From Nicotiana tabacum (taxonomy: Eukaryota; Streptophyta; Magnoliopsida; Solanales; Solanaceae): DNA of 64,000 bases. The DNA is taken from positions 193,037,276 to 193,101,275 of the forward strand of contig NC_134087.1 of assembly GCF_000715075.1 (NCBI RefSeq), in the 5' to 3' direction. The translations under genes were made by a program, and so were the position numbers. The notes below the pieces were generated by a model, which ran no database searches, was not told the origin of the DNA, and saw only the letters and a list, made by a program, of their open reading frames with translations. Positions 1-11,281 of this stretch are shown here, in pieces. Every line of letters begins with the position of its first letter. Within the stretch, counting starts at the first letter, position 1.

Positions 1-310
1 TAATTATCTATCATGATTTTACAATTCCACGTGGATTATAAGTTAACAAATGACTTATATTAGCATGTAAATAAAATTAGTGTCAAACTAATTAACATTC
101 ATTACATGCTATACAAATTCACATAAAATTTTACTTTAATGTCAAACTAATTAACATATTATACATGTTGAACAAATTAACAAGTATTGTTAATATTAAA
201 CTAATTAATATTGATTTCATGCTAAATAAATTAACATAAAGCATGTGTTAAACTAATTAACCAAAGTAATGTTAAAACAATTAACATTTCAAGCATGTTA
301 AATAAATTAA

Positions 311-475
311 CATTTTAAAGCATGTTAAAGAAATTAACAAATAATTATAATGTTAAACAAATTAACATTTTAAAGCATGTTAAACAAATTAACAAATAAT
401 TATAATGTTAAACAAATTAAAATTTTAAAGCATGTTAAACAAATTAACAAATAAATTTAATGTTAAACAAATTAA
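311..475. repeat. 55-bp AT-rich tandem repeat within a TTAACA-rich tract
   Basis: Three consecutive copies of a roughly 55-bp unit start near 311, 366 and 421. Each contains a TTTTAAAGCATGTTAAA core followed by AAATTAACAAAT. The whole stretch 1-480 is dominated by the word ATTAACA, so the clean repeats look like the best-preserved part of a degraded array. No coding potential is visible. It lies inside the probable internal region of the LTR element whose primer site is near 1,560. Confidence 0.7.
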
Positions 476-480
476 CATTA

Positions 481-1551
481 CAAGCAATTGGGATAATAAA
501 ACAATTATAGTTTCATTAAAAGAATACAAATACTAAATTTATATTCTAAAAATTAAGTCCATATGACTAATTTTATAATCTGAAATTTATTAATAAAAAA
601 TAAAATTCTCTTGGTAGTATTTAATTAGGCCATTAGCCCATAGTAAAAACTAAAGAGATTCTATATAATGGGCATTTAGCCCAAGGTTATAAATCTGCCT
701 GTTTTTAAAAGAAGTACATCAACTCCAAGCCCAATGAAAGGTTAATTCTTCCCTTTTAATCAAATCTAAGTGGGCCTTTAGCCCGTCAAGAAAAACAAGA
801 AGCTATTAAATTGAAGCCACCAAAAAAAAAATATTTTTAGGCTTATTTTAACAAATTAATCAGAGTTTAAGGAGAGAAAAACCCTAAGTTTCTTCTCCAC
901 TTTTTCTCCAACTCTTTTAGCCGCCACTCTTCATTGAAACACCAAGCTTCAACCCTCTTTTTTTTTGTTTATTCTCAAAGAAGGGGAAGCCAAAGCCTCT
1001 CTAGCCTTCTTCTTCTTTTTAGTGGATGAAAAACAACAAAAAAAATGTGGATATCCACCACCAGTGGCGGTAATCCTGCGGCGGCAGTATTCTGGCTACT
1101 ACAAGGCGGTGGCAGATCGAGACAACAAAAAAAAATGATCTCTTTGCTTTTTTTCTCTCTTTTTTTGTAAAAAAAATTTCGAATCAGTTTTTAAAGAAAT
1201 CGATTTAATAAAATTCCAGATTGTTTCAAGTCAGTGTTGAATACTGATATACTATTTCAATTACATACAGTAATTGATAAAACTTAATGAACATTGATTT
1301 TTTTTATTTTATTGATAAGATTCTTAAAAACGAATTCAGATCAAATTAATAAAAAATTATTAAAAAGTTAAATTGATTAACTTGTTCCAATTGCACAGAA
1401 AATTTGATATGAATAAACACTTAATTCTAGATACCACTATATACAGCTAACAGTATTATTATTTTCAATTGCGTGGCAGACATAGTTCTATATTTACACA
1501 GAGTAATAGAACTATTCTAATATATATTTCGGACCAGAAAACCAGCCTATT
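481..1551 (-). other. Non-coding internal region of a copia-type element (runs off left edge)
   Basis: This stretch lies just inside the primer-binding site at 1,552-1,563 and would be the 5' internal region of a minus-strand element. I see no gag or pol homology. It holds three copies of a short dyad in which GGGC or GGCC is followed by TTAGCCC (near 628, 670 and 772), and a polypyrimidine stretch near 880-960. It may be a long leader or a non-autonomous derivative. The rest of the element is outside the window. Confidence 0.4.
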
Positions 1552-1563
1552 GCTCTGATACCA
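1552..1563 (-). other. Primer-binding site, initiator tRNA-Met type
   Basis: On the minus strand this reads TGGTATCAGAGC, the primer-binding site complementary to the 3' end of initiator methionyl tRNA used by most plant Ty1/copia elements. It sits one base inside the LTR that ends at 1,565, so the element is read right to left. Confidence 0.8.
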
Positions 1564-1564
1564 A

Positions 1565-1859
1565 TGAAGGAACACGTTAATCTAAACACATTAGATAGCG
1601 CGTAAATCGTAAAACGAGAACTTACTTGTTCTTCGTGAAGCGGAAGCGAAAATGAATTGAACCGCGACTGGAATCACTGGTCAGTGGTGGTTGTCACGGT
1701 GTGTTGGAGCAACTCCCAATTCACAGTCTAAACTCTAACCAAAATTGAGAGAGAAGAGCGTAGAAAAATACTGCGGAGTATATTCTTTAATGTACACACT
1801 AAGTGTACTTATATAGAGAATATTAGAGTTAACTAATAACCCTATTGGGCCTTAAAGCA
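1565..1859 (-). repeat. 5' LTR of a minus-strand copia-type element
   Basis: On the minus strand this begins TGCTTTAAGG and ends CCTTCA, directly followed by the primer-binding site. A TATA box (TCTATATAAG, near 1,808-1,817) lies about 45 bp from the LTR start. The outer boundary at 1,859 is my best guess from the TG/CA rule, because the partner LTR is outside the window and no target duplication can be tested. Confidence 0.6.
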
Positions 1860-2078
1860 CCCTTATGGGTGGATCCAATTTTCCTACCTCCCCCTTATGA
1901 CTCACTTTTCGTTTTAAAAATAAGAAAAAAGACAAAAGTGAAAAACATATATGCATGGCACTTTAGGGTTGATATTAAAGTGTCATCTTTCTCGATTCTT
2001 TTTCGATTTTTATTTAGTGTTCGATATTCGCATTGAAGCACCAAATAATTCGAATTTCCATTGTATAAGGCTCATTAA

Positions 2079-2507
2079 CAGCTTGTTGGATAGTTGTTAC
2101 ATATTACTCATATTGTATCTAATTATTATTACTTTAAATATATTATTTGTTTTGATTGTTACTTAAATTTTATTGTATCGTATCGTTAAATCCGTGTAAC
2201 GACGAACATTGTCACTTTATGTAACGGCCGCTTTGGTTATGGTCGCAGCGTTACCTTTTTTTCCCCTCATCTTGCCTTCCATATTATCAAATAATCCTAT
2301 TTTATCATTTATCATACCCTTTTAAATAATATTTTTATTCCATATCCTACTTTTTCTATGTAATATTACAAATTTATTCTTCATATTGCTAGTGCGTGAA
2401 ACAATGACAAACGATACAATCTATGCAAATGTAGTATTCATCAAAACAATACAATACGATATAAGAGTATTATGAAAAAAACACATAACAACCATCCAAA
2501 CAGGTTG
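2079..2507. mobile_element. Harbinger-like MITE with TAA target duplication
   Basis: The ends are inverted repeats: CAGCTTGTTGGATAGTTGTT on the left and, on the opposite strand, CAACCTGTTTGGATGGTTGT on the right. The element is flanked by TAA on both sides (2,076-2,078 and 2,508-2,510), the 3-bp duplication typical of PIF/Harbinger elements. The interior has inverted TGTATCGTATCG-type words and no ORF. It resembles an abundant MITE of Solanaceae genomes. Confidence 0.75.
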
Positions 2508-3102
2508 TAAAAGGGAAACACTCTATTCAACATATTCTATTATTTTAGGACTCAAATTCGAAACCTAGACAAAATACTTGGTTAAATGTGTACCGAGTGC
2601 AATACGAGGAGTGACCAGGTTCAATGAACCAATAAAGGCGTCAGTTGTCATAATATAAGGTCCATTTTCAAGTTGATAGTGCTATAAATCAATCAAATGA
2701 AATAAAACATAGAGGTACTAATACCTTGCCTTTGCTTATTTTGTTATTCCAAAAATGTTATACTGAAAAAGAAAAAAAAAGAATGTTGTACTGCCATTTT
2801 TTATCACCAAAAACTCAAATTTTCCAATGCCAATTATGAGCTAGCTCAGGTAATTTTCTTCAATCATTTTTATTAACGAATGGATATTTTCGGATATAAG
2901 TACGTTTTTAATACTTAATTGGTTCTTACGTCTTTGTTGGAAGGAAATATTGATGTTTATTACCAGATTTCCTTTTTGTTTGAATAAAAATGCTAATCTA
3001 AACGATCTTTTAAAATTGCTCTGTTGGCTTTAGCTGCTGCCTACGATAATATGTAGATGATTTTGATTAATTAACTGTGTGGAAAAAAATAACGTATTAT
3101 TA

Positions 3103-3369
3103 TTCCCTCGGTTTTAATTTATATGAACTTATTAAACTGAGTACAAAGTATAAGAAAGAAAGTAAGATTTTTGAAACCTACAATTTAAAACTTGTCATAG
3201 CATGGCTACAAGATTTTTGAAGTATGTGATTTTAAATTTATCATAACATTTATGTGGCTATAAAAATTGTTAAAAATAAATTTCGAAGTTTACATTAAAA
3301 TATTTAAAATTTAAAAGAGGAGTCACTGTTTTTAACGTACAAAGTTTATATAAATTAAATATGGAGGAG
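3103..3369. mobile_element. Stowaway-like MITE
   Basis: The left end TATTCCCTCGGTTTTAATTT is matched by the reverse complement of the right end, TACTCCTCCATATTTAATTT. Both carry the CTCCCTCCGTT-type terminus of Stowaway (Tc1/mariner-derived) MITEs. The element is flanked by TA dinucleotides at 3,101-3,102 and 3,370-3,371. It is about 267 bp, AT-rich and non-coding. Confidence 0.8.
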
Positions 3370-3427
3370 TATAAAATGGTGGAGTTTTGGTTTTTTAATT
3401 ACTAATTAGTCGTAATAAGATGAAAGT

Positions 3428-3639
3428 TGTTATAAAATAAAAGCAATGCAGTAAAATGTAAATAAGAAGAGATAGAAAGAAGGGAGAAGTGTTTCCTTCT
3501 TTCACTTTGGTGTATATTTTCATTGCAATTACATGGCCTTTTATAGGCATAAAAAGTAAAGATGATGGACATAAAGTAGGCGATTTAATCTTTAAGTTAT
3601 TCACAACATGAGCATCCAATGTACAAACTATTCACAACA
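3428..3639 (-). repeat. 3' LTR of the copia element
   Basis: Begins TGTTATAAAATAAAAGC and ends TTCACAACA on the plus strand. It matches 9,153-9,365 almost base for base with scattered substitutions and a small indel near 3,562, showing time since insertion. Because the element reads leftward, this is the 3' copy. Confidence 0.92.
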
Positions 3640-3650
3640 CTCCCCCTTGG
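3640..3650 (-). other. Polypurine tract of the copia element
   Basis: On the minus strand this reads CCAAGGGGGAG immediately before the 3' LTR, the expected plus-strand primer for reverse transcription. A second similar tract (CATCAGGGGGAG) lies just beyond the end of pol, near 3,815-3,826. Confidence 0.8.
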
Positions 3651-3831
3651 ATGTCCATGTAAGATAATGTGCCTCATTAAAAACTTACAAAAAAAATATT
3701 GGGATGTACATAGTTATTTATAATATGCATTGCTTGCTGCCTCATTAAAAACCTTACCAGGAAAACCCAGTGGGACAAAACCTTGGTTAAGGAAAAGAGT
3801 GCAGCGGTTAGTTACTCCCCCTGATGAAAAA

Positions 3832-5400
3832 TCACTTAATGTCTCGAAGACGACGCATTCCAATCTTATATATCAGCTTTTCAAATATTGAGGTTGGTAA
3901 TGTCTTAGTGAACAAATCAGCCAAATTATCACTTGAACGAACTTATTGTACATCTATTTCACCATTCTTCTGAAGATCATGGGTGAAAAAGAATTTCGGT
4001 GAAATGTGTTTTGTTCTATCTCCTTTGATATATCTTCCTTTCAATTGAGCTATGCATGAAGCATTGTCTTCATACAATATTGTTGGAATATTCTCTTTCG
4101 AAGAAAAACCACATGTTTGCCGAATGTGTTGAGTTATAGATCTCAATCAAACGCATTCTCGACTTGCTTCGTGAATGGCTATTATCTCTGCATGATTTGA
4201 AGAAGTAGCAACCATAGTTTGTTTTGTCAAACGCCATGATATGGTTGTACCTCCACTTGTAAATAAATAGCCTATCTGAGATCGACCTTTGTGTGGATCA
4301 GACAAATATCCTGCATCTGCATAACCAATCAATGATGGCTTGGATTCATTTGAATAAAATAAACCCATATCAATAGTCTCTTGGAGGTATCTGAATATAT
4401 GTTTAATACCATTCCAGTGTCTTTGTGTTGGCAAAGAACTAAATCTTGCCAATAAGCTTACTGAGAAAGCTATATCTGGTCGGGAATTATTGGCAAGATA
4501 CATTAATGCCCCAATTGCACTAAGATATGGTACTTCGGCACCAAGAAGCTCTTCATCAATTTCATGAGGTCGGAATGGATCTTTCTTTATATCAAGTGAT
4601 CTCACAACCATCGGGGTACTCAATGGATGTGCTTTATCCATATAGAATCGCTTTAAAATCTTTTCGATGTTTGTTGATTGATGGACAAATATTCCATCTT
4701 TTATATACTCAATTTGTAGACCAAGACAAAATTTTGTCTTTCCAAAATCTTTCATTTCAAATTCTTTCTTCAAACAGTCTACTATTTTTGGAAGCTCCCC
4801 AGGAGTTCCAATGATATTTAAATCATCAACATACATGGCGATTATAACAAATTCAGATCCAGACATTTTTATAAAGACACAAGGACAAATTGGATCATTC
4901 TTGTACCCTTCTTTCAATAGGTATTCACTCAGTCGATTATACCACATACGACCTGATTGTTTCAATCCGTATAAAGATTTCTAAAGCTTTATTGAACAAG
5001 TTTCTCGAAAACTTTTATATGCTTCTGGCACTTTAAATCCCTCAGGTACTTTCATAAAAATTTCGTTGTCTAATGATCCATACAAATAGGCTGTAACAAC
5101 ATCCATTAGATGCATATCAAGTTTTTCTTGCACTGCCATATTTATGAGATACCTGAAGGTGATAGCATCCACTACAGGAGAATATGTCTCCATATAATCA
5201 ATTCCAGGCCTTTGGGAAAACCCTTGTGCCACAAGTCACGCTTTATATCTAACGACTTCATTTTTATCATTTCGTTTTCGCACAAAAACCCATTTATACC
5301 CTACTGGCTTTATGCCTTTAAGTGTTCGAACTATGGGTCTGAAGACTTCATGTTTTCCAAGTGAAGTTAACTCTGCCTGGATAGCGTCTTTCTATTTTGG
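3832..5400 (-). pseudogene. copia reverse transcriptase and RNase H (broken)
   Basis: This encoded the reverse transcriptase and RNase H that copy the element's RNA. The RT part shows QGFSQRPGIDY near 5,220 and the catalytic YVDD motif near 4,830. The RNase H part follows, with ATSSNHAEIIA near 4,180 and YEDNASCIAQ near 4,050, and the frame ends at a TGA at 3,832. The frame is interrupted by at least three stops: TGA near 5,237, TAG at 4,981 and TGA at 4,147. Each is explained by a single C-to-T or G-to-A change. It cannot make a full-length product. Confidence 0.9.
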
Positions 5401-6935
5401 CCAATCATTTCTCTGTCTACATTCATTGACAAATTTTGGTTCAAGATCCTCATCTTGTTGCATTATTTCAACAACAACATTATAAGCAAAAATGTTATCG
5501 ATAACAATATTATTTCGGTTCCATCTTTTCCCGGTTGAGACGTAACTTGTTGATATCTCTTCATTCTCATTATTTTCAGGTATCTGGACCTCCCCTAGGT
5601 CTTATCATTTGTTACGTCTAGGGCTCTTCTTGAGCCACTACCTCTGTGTTATGTTTACTTTGATCACTTGCTCTTTTTCTTCTTCGAGGATTTTTATCTT
5701 TAGAACCAATTGGTCTACCACGTTTCAAGCATGGCTTAGACTCATTTTCTTTAATTAATTGTCCTACCGGGATATCAACTCGAATTGGAGCATTAACAGC
5801 TGGAATATGTGACTTAATCACCCTTGGTAGGTCAGTGAATGCATCTGGCAATTGATTTGCAATATTTTGTAAATGAATAATCTTTTGAACCTCTTGTTCA
5901 CATTGATTTGTTCGAGGATCTAAATGAGACAGTGATAATGCATTCCAATCTATTTTTTTTTTCAACTGCTTATTTTCTCCCCCTAATGTTAGATATACTG
6001 ATTCATCAAAATGGCAATCAGAAAATCTTGCCGTAAATAAATCTCCAGTCATCGGGTAAATAAATCTCCAACCTTCTTTGAGGACCCATCTTTGTGCGTT
6101 GTGGTGGAGCAATTGGAACATATATCGCACAACTAAAGATCCTAAGATGGGAAATATTTGGCTCCTGACCAAAAGCCAATTGCAATGGGGAGACTTTATG
6201 ATAACTTGTGGGCCTTATCCGCACAAGTGTTGCTGCGTGCAAAATAGCATGACCCCATACTGAAATGGGAAGTTTTGTTCTCATAAGCATTGGTCTAGCA
6301 ATTAATTGGAGGCGTTTGATCAATGATTCTGCTAGACCATTTTGTGTATAAACTTGAGCAACCAGATGCTCAATTGTTATTCCACTTGGAATACAATAAT
6401 CATTAAAGGCTTGGGATGTAAATTCACCAGCATTATCAAGACGAATTGTCTTAATTGCATAATCTGGAAATTGTGCTCTTAGCTTTATTATTTGAGCCAA
6501 CAATCTTGCAAATGCCATATTGCGAGTTGATAGTAAGCACACATGTAACCATCTTGTAGACGCATCTACTAAAACCATATAATATTTGAATGGTCCACAT
6601 GGAGGGTGAATGGACCCACATATATCACCCTGTATACGTTCCAGAAATGCAGGGGATTCCATCCTTACTTTAATAGTTGATGGTCTAATAATTAATTTTC
6701 CTTGAGAACATGCAGCACAAGAGAATTCCTTAAATTGAAGAATCTTCTGATTCTTCATTGCATTTCCATGTGAATTCTCAATTATTTTACGCATCATATT
6801 AGAACCAGGGTGGCCCAACCGGTCATGCCAAATAATAAAATTATCTTGATTAGTAACTTCTCGTTTACTACGGCATGTGTTTCAATCCTGCTAATACTTG
6901 TGTAGTATAAGCCGGAGGAAAGAGCAGGTAACATT
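5401..6935 (-). pseudogene. copia integrase and linker (broken)
   Basis: Remnant of the integrase. A pre-integrase segment (HDRLGHPGS near 6,800-6,830) with a cysteine pair (CAAC) precedes the catalytic core. The expected acidic residues are visible in QGDICG (near 6,625), RLDNAGEF (near 6,430) and QNGLAES (near 6,330). A lysine/arginine-rich linker (5,618-5,760) joins it to RT. The reading frame shifts near 6,060, where a short segment seems duplicated. Order before RT is copia-specific. Confidence 0.85.
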
Positions 6936-7315
6936 TAAACCACATATTTCTTACCGGATATTATTGCAGTAATATAAAGATATTCAATCTTTTCATCATT
7001 TGTAGTCTCAATATGATAGTCATTTTGGCGAATATCTTTGAAACTTAATAAGTTTCTTTGAGATTTACTACAATATAGTGCTTCATCAATAGCCAAATTT
7101 GTTCCTCCTAGTAGTAATAAATTGGCTCTTCCAGAACCTTCAATTAATCTTGTACTGCCGGATATTGTATTAACATTCGCTTCTTTCATTACCAAATAAG
7201 AGAAATATCTCTTATCTTTTAAAATAGTGTGTGTTGTAGCACTATCTAGAAGACATATATCATCTTTATTAATCTTGAGTCCAATTGAAGACTGGGAAAT
7301 TTTCATATTCTTCAT
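6935..7315 (-). pseudogene. copia aspartic protease region
   Basis: Segment of about 126 codons with the retropepsin-like active-site motif LLDSATTHTI near 7,215-7,245, typical of copia proteases. Several leucine- and glycine-rich strands follow. It is open throughout, but its junctions with gag and integrase are out of frame. It would have cut the element's polyprotein. Confidence 0.85.
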
Positions 7316-7499
7316 AAAAAAAAGACAAATAATACATCATAAGAAATATGAAAGACAAGCAGAAAAAAAATTAAGAAATACATTAGGAATGTAGAAACTA
7401 GCAACACATGATGCATTAGGAAAATACACTCAAGAAAAATGAACTAGTTGCAAACATAAAAATAACAACTTTTATAGCTTCATTCCCCAGTAAGATGAT

Positions 7500-8538
7500 T
7501 AGTTCTTCAGTCAATATCCTCAAAGAAGTCTCCAGCTTCTAAATGAGTAATATTTGTTAGGCCTTCAAAATCATCATCTTTATATGCAAGATGTGCCTTA
7601 GAATCATATTTGTTTGAGGGACCTGTTTCATCATCATTATTTTGAAAGGTAAAGTGTGCCTCCACATTATTTTCTTTTTTCCTGAGGAAGACTTGATAAA
7701 GTTTGACAAAATGTTCAGGCGTACGACAAATGCGTGCCTAATGACCTATCATACCACATCGGTGATACATACTAGTTTTACCTTTTGAATGATTAATTGG
7801 AGAACCCTTATTGTTCTCCAATTTATTTCAACCATAATGACGATAATGGTTTCGCCCCCTGCCACGTCCACGTTTACGACCATGTCCACGACCACGATAA
7901 TTATTTTTCTTTCAAACTTATCATATGCTGCTACAACATTCACTTCCGGAAATGGAGCTGACCCAGTGAGACGAGCTTCATGATTTTTCATTAATAGAGT
8001 ATTATTCTGCTCTGCCACAAGTAGGCATGTGATTAACTCAGAATATTTCTTAAAACCTTTTTCATGGTATTGTTGTTGTAGCACCACATTTGAAGCGTGA
8101 AAAGTAGAAAATATTTTTTCCAATAAGTCCTCATCTGTGATAGTATCTCCACCTAATTTTAATAGAGAACTTACTTTAAAGATAGCAGAATTATACTCAC
8201 TTACGGTTTTAAAGTCTTGCAACCTTATATGTATCCACTCATACCGAGCTTTCGATAATACCGTAAGTTTTAGGTGGTCATACCGGTCCTTCAAATTAAT
8301 CCATAATTCAAGTGGATCTTTTACGGTTAAATATTCAGTTTTTAACCCTTCATGTAGATGATGACGAAGGAAAATCATGGCCTTCGCTTTATCCTGATTT
8401 GATGCTTCATTTCCTTGTATAATAGTATTTCCAAGACCTTTAACGTCAAGGTGAATTTCAGCAATCAAGGACCCATGATAAATAGTTCCTCCCGGTGATG
8501 TCAAGTGCCACAAATTCAAGTTTTGATAAATTTGACAT
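7500..8538 (-). pseudogene. copia gag (broken)
   Basis: Remnant of the nucleocapsid protein. The natural ATG appears to be at 8,538; the frame shifts near 8,466 and then stays open to 7,749 through a conserved gag helical domain (YEWIHIRLQDFKTVSEY and LLVAEQNNTLLMKN are readable). A CCHC zinc knuckle around 7,735-7,765 (CGMIGH) is interrupted by TAG at 7,738-7,740 and by another frame change. Acidic residues follow down to about 7,500. Confidence 0.85.
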
Positions 8539-9129
8539 AGTGAAAACTATCATAAAAGATGAATAAGTTAGAGAAATAATTATAATAATAAACAATTAAT
8601 GAAAACAAAACGATTAAGGTAAAAGAAATGAAAATAGAGCTATATCATGTTAACAATCTACTATTTCATTTTATTCTTGCCATAAAGTAGAAATTACATA
8701 TTTGTTTCATTTCACTTTATATTATTGATATATATATATATATATGTTAATAGAATCGAACGTGACTAACATTATTTATATGTTCCAATAAATATAAAGT
8801 AATTAAACTATAAAATTATTGCTTGTCAATTCATTTCTCACAGTTCTTCAAAATGCCTTAAAGATATGTTTTGATCCAGGGAGTCCATGAATATTATAAG
8901 TATGACATTAGTGCATAGCTAGTTTGATGACTTTGAGGTCCTCTAAGAGTTGAGCACGGAAGGAAATAGTTATTTTATCACTGCAATGTACTTAAACTAT
9001 TTAAGATGCCCAAGCGCACAAGTAATCTGCAAACAGTGAGCATATGATATGTACTGCCATAAATAAAATGATTATAATGATACATACCTTAATAAAATAT
9101 GGCTCAACTTAGCGGGAGTTAAGAATAAA

Positions 9130-9152
9130 ATTAGAGCTTCGTGCTGATAACG
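9130..9152 (-). other. Primer-binding site region of the copia element
   Basis: On the minus strand the 5' LTR is followed after two bases by TTATCAGCACGAAGCTCTAA. This word is the conserved primer site of a set of plant copia elements that do not use the TGGTATCAGAGC site. I infer it is the primer site from its position; the cognate tRNA was not checked. Confidence 0.6.
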
Positions 9153-9365
9153 TGTTATAAAATAAAAGCAATGCAGTAAAATGTAAATAAGAAGAGATAG
9201 AAAGAAGGGAGAAGTGTTTTCTTCTTTGACTTTGGTGTATCTTTCCATTGCAATTACATGGCCTTTTATAGGCATAAAAAGTAAAGAGTGATGGACATAA
9301 ACTAGGAGATTTAATCTTTAAGTTATTCACAATATGGGCATCCAATGTGCAAACTATTCGTAACA
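9153..9365 (-). repeat. 5' LTR of the copia element
   Basis: Partner of 3,428-3,639; begins TGTTATAAAA and ends TTCGTAACA on the plus strand. The short length of 213 bp fits small copia LTRs. Confidence 0.92.
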
Positions 9366-11106
9366 AAAACGACATTCTTGATGTCCATCAATTTCTTTCA
9401 TTCTTTCACTTGGAACTGTCAGATTTTTTTCTTTCTTTTTGTTGTGTAATGCTATTTTCGCACGTAAATATAATCGTTAGTCGTTACTACTCTATAATGA
9501 TTGGCCCCAATTAATTAACGGGAAATTTTATTTTATGAGTCACAAAAAAAAAAACACTTTCGACGTAAAGATTTCTTTTCTTTTATTGTTTTTAATAAAA
9601 AATTCCTTAATTATGAATCTATGATGTGTCCTGTATATACCTTAAAATTCTCGGACCCCACGCATATTGAGAAGACTATCTTTTTTTCATCTCCATTTCT
9701 CAAAGTGAAGTGGTCATACGCTCTTGTATTAACATGAAATCTTTAAATCTCCTTTGTGCAGGAAACTGTGTTTATTTAGGAGTGAAGCTAAGCAGACAAA
9801 AGGCTTATAAGTCCAAGTTGTTACTTCAAGACACCATGGGAAAACATAGCTTTTTTAATGTCCAAGTTGTTAATTCAAAAGTTTATGCCCTTAACTATAT
9901 CATTTTCATTTTCTACAAGCCAAGTTTGATATCATTCAATGAAAAAGAACTGGAAAGAGTCAGCAAAATTTATGACTGTTTTTCCCATAGGTCCAAATTT
10001 TACTGGTGAGAAGTACGTGAAATTAATCGAGACGCGCGCTTTTGGCTAGAGACGAGTTCCATTATAAACTTCATTGTTATTGTTCTATATATAGTTATTT
10101 CTTTCTCTTTTCTCCTACAAGAATAAAAGAAAATGCACTTTATTCTTCATTTATGGTAGTAATCCAAATAAAATATGTACCTGCTGGAAGTTTCTCGTTG
10201 AGATTTCGCTTTGTTTTCTTTTTAAGCCCAAAAAAGACTTTGATTTTCTTGTGAGCTTTTTCTGCTTGTGTGTTTTATAAATATGTAGTGGTGTTACAAT
10301 TGAAAACAATAAAAGAAAAGAATTCTCTAAGTTGAAGGTGTATTTTGTTCGTTCGTCATGAGAAGCCTTTTGTAAATGTAATTTGCTATTGCATATAGTT
10401 TTTATGCATTGAAGGTGTAATAACTATTTGGATAACCACGTACGTCGCCTATAAATGTAATTACAAATAAATTTAGGATAAACATTAATTGGTAACATGT
10501 TATTATTGATATTATAAAAAATTTGCCACAATCATGTATATCACTTAAATTTAATTGACTAATATAATCTTTTTTCTGAAGTAGTAACTTCAACAAATTC
10601 AAGACTTATAAAAAGAAAAAAACGACTTTAATTTATGAGGAAACTGAAAAAAGACAATCTAAAAAAACAATATAAAGAAGGACTAAGAAATAGACAAATC
10701 AATCTAAATATATAGCTGTTCACCAACCGGTTAAATAAAAACTAATAGGTGGTTGTACAAATTTATAAATGTATAATTTATTATATAATTTATATGTTTA
10801 TAGCTATGTATAATTACTCATAATTTTTGCATACTGGCTATTTATATTTATGTAAAGATTCCAAAAAAGAATACACGCTCAGTAACCATTTCATACTAAA
10901 CATGATGGCCCTTATTGGCCCATTAGCCATCTTCATTAAATTATCAAAGCAATATAATGGACGTCGGTAGCGTTCCTAAGCGCTGACCCTCTTATGAAAT
11001 GTGAAGAAAAAGTCTAAGCATATCCAATCAAAATAATCCTTTGACTATTGGGCTCATTTAATGTTTCCCGCCACTTCCTCAACGGTTCAAACGCGTCAAC
11101 TTACCC
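9366..11106. other. Intergenic DNA, no gene recognised
   Basis: AT-rich sequence with stops in all frames apart from short open stretches of 66-99 codons that start at non-ATG codons and resemble nothing I recognise. It contains homopolymer runs and a TATATATAG word near 10,087. The last part is upstream sequence of the glycine-rich gene. Confidence 0.5.
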
Positions 11107-11120
11107 CATGCATGCATGCA
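11107..11120. promoter_or_regulatory. RY-type motif cluster upstream of the glycine-rich gene
   Basis: CATGCATGCATGCA lies about 160 bp upstream of the first candidate ATG. Overlapping CATGCA words are the RY element bound by B3-domain factors in seed-specific promoters. It is a perfect palindromic repeat, so chance occurrence is possible. A role here is an inference. Confidence 0.45.
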
Positions 11121-11228
11121 GCTTTGCACATTTGTTGTCATTAATGGCTTCAACTGAAAAAAGAGATTACTCTCTCAAATTGTCAACTTGGTTAGCTTCT
11201 TGAGTAACCTATACAATGTTGAGAAGCT

Positions 11229-11279
11229 ATGAGTGAAGAAGATCATAAGCAAATTTCATTTCAACCTATGCGATTATAG
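11229..11279 (+). CDS. Upstream ORF of 16 codons before the glycine-rich gene
   Basis: An ATG at 11,229 opens a 16-codon frame (starting MSEEDHKQ) that ends with TAG at 11,277-11,279. That is only two bases before the next ATG at 11,282, which starts the signal-peptide-like frame. If transcribed, it is a compact uORF that could lower initiation at the main start or allow reinitiation. Conservation was not tested. Confidence 0.35.
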   Translation: MSEEDHKQISFQPMRL

Positions 11280-11281
11280 CA

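Larger units (their letters stand above)
3428..9365 (-). mobile_element. Decayed Ty1/copia LTR retrotransposon
   Basis: This is a nearly full-length, minus-strand Ty1/copia element of about 5.9 kb. It has two similar LTRs of about 212 bp, a polypurine tract beside the 3' LTR, a tRNA-type primer site beside the 5' LTR, and internal coding in the order gag, protease, integrase, reverse transcriptase, RNase H, which is diagnostic of copia. Every domain is broken by stops or frameshifts, so it cannot act autonomously. The flanking five bases (AAAGT left, AAAAC right) match only at three positions, so the target duplication is eroded or the ends are slightly altered. It inserted 57 bp from a Stowaway MITE. 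Confidence 0.92.

Noticed and set aside
9710..10009. 99-codon frame between the copia element and the glycine-rich gene.
   Set aside because: Begins at GTG, which is not a normal plant start, and no domain, splice or family evidence supports it.
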